From contig CBDFIL010000001.1 of the NCBI GenBank assembly GCA_965248075.1, positions 1 to 64,000 on the forward strand: a stretch of 64,000 nucleotides of DNA, given 5' to 3'. Positions 60,049 through 64,000 of this stretch are shown one piece after another. The first letter of the stretch is position 1; each line of letters opens with the position of its first letter. This DNA is from VXNE01 sp965248075. GTDB taxonomy: Bacteria > Pseudomonadota > Gammaproteobacteria > Pseudomonadales > Azotimanducaceae. Under the pieces are notes generated by a model. It was not told the DNA's origin. It did not search any database and saw only the letters and a list, made by a program, of their open reading frames with translations. The translations under genes were made by a program, and so were the position numbers.

Positions 60049-60999
60049 ATGGCGGAAGCGCCAACAACGGACTGGGAACACTCCAGGGCAGCCAGGGAGG
60101 AACGCAGGCGCAGGATGTCCGAGGTGGTGAACCCGGACAAGGAAGCGCGCACGAAGACGCTCGCGGAGATCCACGAACTGGGACTGGAGCGCAACCTCGC
60201 CGAGCTCGACGCGCTCGGATACACCACCGTGCGGGACGCCATCGACGCCGACCAGGTCGCACGCGCGAAAGCGGCCATCGTCCGCGTCATGGAGCGCAAG
60301 TCCGGCATGTCCGTCGACGTCGATTCGGAGACCGCCGAAGCATGGAACGGCGTCTCGCTGGCCCACTACCTTCTCTTCGAGGACGAGGTCTTCGAGTCGA
60401 CCGTCATGGCGCCGAAGCCGCTGGCGCTGATCAGTTACCTGCTCGGGCGCAGCTGCGTCCTGTCGAGCATGACGTGCCACTTCAAGGGGCGCGGCAGCGA
60501 TCCGCTCCCGCTGCACTCCGACAACGGCAACGGCATTCCCGCCCCGTTCTCCATGGTCTCCCAGGTCGCCAACGCGAATTACGCCCTGACGCCTTACAGC
60601 AGGGAGGCCGGCGCCCTCGCCATGGTCCCGGGCAGCCACCGGCTGTGTCGGATGCCGCGTCCGGACGAAATGCGCCTGGACGACGAGGACGGCAACCCCG
60701 ATGCCGTCCCGCAGAGTCTCAATCCCGGGGATTGCGTCGTGTGGCACGGCAACACCTGGCACGGTTCGTTCCGCCGGGAGATTCCGGGGATCCGCATGAA
60801 CCTGGCGACCTACTTCGCGCGCCAGTACATCGTCACGCAGGAGGAATTCGGCAAGGCGGTGCCGCAAGACCTGCTGGACCGACACGCCAACGACCCGCGC
60901 TTCCTGAGACTCCTCAATCAGAGGCAGCCGTACAACTACCACGCGGAAGGCCCGGACTGGACCAGGTTCGCGGAGGTCCCCCGCGGGCAGTTCGACTAG
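60049..60999 (+). CDS. Phytanoyl-CoA dioxygenase-like protein, copy 1
   Basis: 316 residues starting at ATG 60049 after GGGGAGGAACACG. The iron ligands of Fe(II)/2-oxoglutarate oxygenases are visible: His156 and Asp158 in LPLHSDNGNG, distal His238 in NTWHGSF, and Arg249 (IRMNLATYF) as the 2-oxoglutarate salt-bridge candidate. An N-terminal helical region (ELGLERNLAELDALGYTTVRD) matches the PhyH family. These enzymes hydroxylate varied small molecules; the substrate is unknown. It is followed 380 bp later by a close paralogue. Confidence 0.88.
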   Translation: MAEAPTTDWEHSRAAREERRRRMSEVVNPDKEARTKTLAEIHELGLERNLAELDALGYTTVRDAIDADQVARAKAAIVRVMERKSGMSVDVDSETAEAWNGVSLAHYLLFEDEVFESTVMAPKPLALISYLLGRSCVLSSMTCHFKGRGSDPLPLHSDNGNGIPAPFSMVSQVANANYALTPYSREAGALAMVPGSHRLCRMPRPDEMRLDDEDGNPDAVPQSLNPGDCVVWHGNTWHGSFRREIPGIRMNLATYFARQYIVTQEEFGKAVPQDLLDRHANDPRFLRLLNQRQPYNYHAEGPDWTRFAEVPRGQFD

Positions 61000-61380
61000 T
61001 AGGGGCGACCCCTTGTGGTCGCCCGGGGATGTGCATGAATTCGAGAACGGGACGCCACATGGGCGTCCCCTGCACCGCCCGTTCCTGGAGCCGTGAATGA
61101 GTTCAAAGCGCGTTGTAGCGCCCCATAGCCGGTCCGGCACTCGCTCGCGAGCTCGCTACGCGCCGGCGCGCCTCCGGCCCAGCCACGCCGTCCTTGCATG
61201 GAAGTTGCACCGGCGGTCACTTCGTTCCCTTGGCGCGACTTCCATGCAAGGGGCGACCCTTGTGGTCGCCCGGGGATGTGCATGCATTCGATGCGGCGTC
61301 GTAGGGGCGACGCCTGTCGTCGCCGTGTCGAGACGCGTCGCGTGTCCAGCGAGACGCGTGTAAACCGGAGGAGATGAGCG
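61000..61380. repeat. REP-like palindromes between the PhyH genes
   Basis: GGGGCGACC and GGTCGCCC flank a CTTGTG-type loop at about 61003-61024 and again at about 61251-61273, each followed by the same CGGGGATGTGCATG word. Similar hairpins, GGGACGCC/GGGCGTCCC near 61050-61070 and GGGGCGACG/CGTCGCC near 61305-61323, differ in loop and arm. CCTTGCATGGAAGT at about 61192-61205 is inverted at 61238-61251. The interval holds no plausible gene. It may contribute a terminator for copy 1 and a mobile palindromic repeat family. GGAGG at its right edge is the ribosome-binding site of the next gene. Confidence 0.7.
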
Positions 61381-62331
61381 ATGGCCGAGGCAAGAGGCGT
61401 GGACGCTGACCTGTCCACGGAAGAGCGCATGCAGCAGATGCTGAAGCTGTACGCGCTCGAAGATCCCGACAGGACCGCGCGCGAGCAGACGCTTGCCGAG
61501 ATCCGCGAGCTCGGACTGGAGCGGCATCTGGGCGAGCTTGACGCCCATGGATACACCATCGTCCGCCAGGCGATCGAGCCGGACCAGGCGATTCGCGCGC
61601 GCGACGCCATCGTGCGGGTGATGGAGCGCAAGCTGGGGCGCTCGGTGGACATCGAAGACGAGACGGACGAGGCCTGGGCCGGCGTCAACCTGGCGACGTA
61701 CCTGCTCTTCGAGGACGAGACCTTCGAGTCCACCCTCATGGCCCCGAAGCCGCTGGCCCTCATCAGCTATCTCCTCGGACGCAGCTGCCTGCTCTCCAGC
61801 ATGACCTCCCATTTCAAGGGTCCCGGGGCCTTCCCGCTGATGCTCCACTCCGACAACGGCAACGGCATCCCGGCGCCCTTCCCCGCCATCGCCCAGGTCG
61901 CCAACGCGAACTACGCGCTCACGCCCTACAGCGAGGAGGCCGGCGCACTCGCGATGGTGCCCGGCAGCAACCACCTGGCCCGCCACCCCCGGCCCGACGA
62001 GATCATGGTCGGCGGCGAGGACGGCAACCCGAATGCCGTCCCGATCGACCTGCAGCCCGGCGACTGCGCCGTCTGGCCTGGCAGCACCTGGCACGGCTCC
62101 TTCATCCGCCAGGTCCCCGGCATCCGCATCAACCTGGCCACGTACTTCTGCCGCCAGTACGTCGTGACGCAGGAGCGATATGCCGAACACGTACCCCAGG
62201 AGGTCCTCGACCGCCACTCGAACGACCCACGGCTCCTGCGCCTGCTCGGGCAGAGCCAGTCCTACGGCTGGGGATCGGAAGGACCGGACCTCACGAAGTT
62301 CGTGGAGATGCCGCGGGGGCAGTTCGACTAG
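61381..62331 (+). CDS. Phytanoyl-CoA dioxygenase-like protein, copy 2
   Basis: Also 316 residues and collinear with copy 1: LMLHSDNGNGIPAPF, GSTWHGSFIRQVPGIRINLA, and the shared C-terminus PRGQFD. It differs from copy 1 throughout, more at the N-terminus, so it is an established paralogue rather than a recent copy. Start ATG 61381 follows GGAGGAGATGAGCG. Tandem paralogues with the same predicted iron and 2-oxoglutarate sites suggest two substrates or two steps of one pathway. Confidence 0.88.
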   Translation: MAEARGVDADLSTEERMQQMLKLYALEDPDRTAREQTLAEIRELGLERHLGELDAHGYTIVRQAIEPDQAIRARDAIVRVMERKLGRSVDIEDETDEAWAGVNLATYLLFEDETFESTLMAPKPLALISYLLGRSCLLSSMTSHFKGPGAFPLMLHSDNGNGIPAPFPAIAQVANANYALTPYSEEAGALAMVPGSNHLARHPRPDEIMVGGEDGNPNAVPIDLQPGDCAVWPGSTWHGSFIRQVPGIRINLATYFCRQYVVTQERYAEHVPQEVLDRHSNDPRLLRLLGQSQSYGWGSEGPDLTKFVEMPRGQFD

Positions 62332-62818
62332 GAGTTTTCGCAGCAGGTTCCGGCGCGCTGACGCGCAGGGAACAGATTCCGTCCCGTGCCGAATCAGCCG
62401 CGAGCGGATTTGTTCCATGTAACTGCGACATACATCATAAGCAATTGAAATTAATGTGAAAACATTCTGTTTAGGGTTGGTAGTTCACACATCCAATCAC
62501 CTTCCGAGTCGGGGCTGGCTTCGGCGAACGAACGCTGCGACTTCGCGACCCTTTCTGGAACGAACTGGCGCGACCTCGCGTCTTTGAGGTGGTCTAACGA
62601 CAGCTGCGCGAAAGGGGTCAGTCGGACCTGTGGAGTCTTTAGCATATTCTGGCGGTCTCCGTGATAGACATCGGCCGGCATGGTGCCGACCCGGCTTGCT
62701 GGGGTTCGGTGTGAAGGACGAGCGCCCGTCCCCGACAGAAAATCTAAACTTGCGATCAAGACAAGGGATCGCCCCTTCATGGCTGGATGCGGAGCAGGAC
62801 AGCGTCACCGAGAAACCG
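62332..62818. other. Intergenic, locally AT-rich, no clear gene
   Basis: A short AT-rich patch lies at about 62420-62475, in contrast to the GC-rich surroundings. A minus-strand frame at 62451-62780 (TMPADVYHGDRQNMLKTPQV...) has no recognised family and no good ribosome-binding site, and I leave it unannotated. The lower GC suggests acquired DNA. Confidence 0.4.
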
Positions 62819-63085
62819 CTAACGGCCCTGGGGACGCGGCAGCAGGTACTCGATCACGAGCGAAGCGCCCTTGCCCTTCGGCGGGGAGGCGAGAATCGCG
62901 TCGGCTCCGCCGAGCATCTCTGCGTACATGACGTCGCAGCAGACTGGCATGCGGTGGTCCGGGCCGGGATAGCCCCCGACGATGCGGTGCAGGTCGCCGG
63001 CGCGCACGACGATGGTGTCCCGCCCGGCCTTTGCGCCATCGCCGAAGAGCCGTGCCAATGCTACGCGGAAATCGTCTGACGTCAT
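62819..63085 (-). CDS. Small conserved-looking hypothetical protein
   Basis: 88 residues from ATG 63085: MTSDDFRVALARLFGDGAKA, then GGYPGPDHRMPVCCDVMYAE and SPPKGKGASLVIEYLLPR. The balanced composition, the His/Cys-containing GGYPGxxHRMPVCC motif and the KGKG loop argue for a real protein, but I cannot name its family or function. No signal peptide or membrane segment. An upstream extension to 63130 is possible but has poor composition. Confidence 0.55.
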   Translation of the reverse strand: MTSDDFRVALARLFGDGAKAGRDTIVVRAGDLHRIVGGYPGPDHRMPVCCDVMYAEMLGGADAILASPPKGKGASLVIEYLLPRPQGR

Positions 63086-63475
63086 GGGTGCTGCCGGGTC
63101 CGGATGCTTTAATCGTGGCGCGAGACGCACGGGGTTGCAAGCAAGCGCTCAGCGAGGCGGAAAGGGAGGCGTAGTGCAACTGAAATTGGAGGTGATGGTG
63201 GAGGAAGTGGGACGGCGGGCGGCCCGTGATGACGGGCGAGACGGCGGCCGGCAGATACCTGCACCCCTGCAAGGTGGGCGGTCAGGAGCGCGAGGGTCCG
63301 GCTTGGCCCTTGGGAGTCCCGGGCCGGTGAATTGCATCCTAATTAACTGTTTGATAAGGGTGTTTTTCTGGCGCGGTCGTTGCGCGCAGGTTAGGATCGG
63401 TGCGTTTTTGTTGCCGGTGGCCCTGTGCTTGGCAGCCGGCGCTGGACAGGATTCGAGGACGACTGGAATAGGCCA
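63086..63475. other. Non-coding stretch upstream of the resolvase
   Basis: No supported gene. A T-rich patch around 63336-63375 and 63404-63412 could hold the resolvase promoter or its recombination site. Resolvase sites often lie just upstream of the gene, but I could not identify a convincing set of inverted crossover repeats. Confidence 0.35.
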
Positions 63476-64000
63476 ATGATGATCGGCTACGCGCGCGTCT
63501 CCACCGAGGACCAGAAGCTCGACCTGCAGCGGCAGGCGCTGCAGACGGCCGGTTGCGAGCGCATCTTCGAGGACACGGCCGGCGGCGCGGCCGAGCGCCC
63601 CGCCCTGCGCGAGGCGCTGGCCCAGCTCCGTGCCGGCGACACGCTGGTGGTGTGGCGCCTCGACCGGCGGGGCCGGTCGCTCAAGGACCTCATCGCCCAC
63701 GCGGAGCCCCTGCGCACGCAGGGCGTCGGACTGCGCAGCCTGAAAGAGGCTATCGACACCGACTCCAGCACCGGCCAGCTCGTGTTCCATATTTTCGGCG
63801 CGCTGGCGGAATTCGAGCGGGCGCTGATCCGGGAACGCACGCGCGCCGGCCTGGCCGCCGCTCGCGCCCGCGGGCGCGTCGGCGGACGCCGCAAACGGCT
63901 CGGCGAGGAACAACGCCGCCACCCGGTCGAGCTCTACCGGTCGCGGCAGCGCACCGTCAAGGAGATCTGCTCGCTCGTGGGCGTCTCCCGCTCGACGCTG
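63476..64000 (+). CDS. Serine recombinase (Tn3-type resolvase/invertase), partial
   Basis: 175 codons visible, open at the right edge. The catalytic domain is classic: GYARVSTEDQKLDLQRQAL with the active serine at residue 9, LVVWRLDRRGRSLKDL holding the conserved arginines, and LVFHIFGALAEFERALIRER. The C-terminal helix-turn-helix (RTVKEICSLVGVSRSTL) is just starting to close. Such proteins resolve cointegrates or invert segments at paired sites. The rest of its transposon, if any, would lie beyond the window; nothing to its left looks like a Tn3 transposase. Start: two adjacent ATGs at 63476 and 63479. Confidence 0.92.
   Translation, partial: MMIGYARVSTEDQKLDLQRQALQTAGCERIFEDTAGGAAERPALREALAQLRAGDTLVVWRLDRRGRSLKDLIAHAEPLRTQGVGLRSLKEAIDTDSSTGQLVFHIFGALAEFERALIRERTRAGLAAARARGRVGGRRKRLGEEQRRHPVELYRSRQRTVKEICSLVGVSRSTL

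Noticed and set aside
59674..61140. 488-codon minus frame opposite the first PhyH gene
   Set aside because: Only its last ~35 residues are meaningful (antitoxin fragment). The rest is the reverse of a clear oxygenase gene.
62630..63079. 149-codon plus-strand ORF
   Set aside because: It is antisense to the better supported 88-residue minus-strand gene and has no family resemblance.

Overview
The window is high-GC DNA from a Gram-negative bacterium. The signs are two giant outer-membrane proteins ending in a beta-barrel and a SPOR peptidoglycan-binding domain, an LpxH-like phosphatase next to a glycosyltransferase, and a RecQ/UvrD fusion helicase. A Pseudomonadota member, perhaps a marine or host-associated gammaproteobacterium, is my inference; there is no rRNA or other marker to settle it. 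No rRNA, tRNA or CRISPR array was recognised.

Layout. 1-3652: minus-strand housekeeping block (fusion helicase N-terminus, secreted DUF1080-like protein, antitoxin scrap, aminotransferase, LLM oxidoreductase, NUDIX hydrolase), partly decayed. 4381-11381: an insertion-sequence pile-up (IS481-like, IS630 split by IS256, IS1202-like split by IS1595), with several target duplications readable. 11382-24038: shared upstream region, a decayed leader ORF and giant adhesin 1 (3808 aa). 24039-27503: IS relics and a second IS481-like/IS630 pair. 27504-48853: the same upstream region and giant adhesin 2, about 6955 aa if two compensating 1-bp indels are discounted, carrying 15.5 copies of a 708-bp repeat. 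48762-54208: broken glycosyltransferase, LpxH-like phosphatase, truncated macrodomain gene and an internally deleted helicase. 54331-58305: a largely intact second copy of the 671-3652 block. 58438-59234: a second phosphatase (fragment) and macrodomain (complete) pair. 59307-62331: toxin-antitoxin remains and two tandem phytanoyl-CoA-dioxygenase-like genes separated by palindromic repeats. 62819-64000: a small hypothetical gene and a serine resolvase running off the edge.

Two themes dominate. First, duplication followed by decay: the NUDIX-LLM-aminotransferase block, the phosphatase/macrodomain pair, the IS pair and the adhesin genes each occur twice, usually with one copy damaged in a complementary place. 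Second, the two adhesins share a design: a signal peptide, thousands of residues of cadherin/FN3/PKD/VCBS/Calx-beta-like repeats, an autotransporter-like barrel, then a proline-rich linker and a C-terminal SPOR domain. That tail would sit in the periplasm and could tie the surface fibre to peptidoglycan; I consider it the most interesting biology here. The NUDIX, LLM and aminotransferase genes are translationally coupled or closely spaced and look like one operon of unknown pathway.
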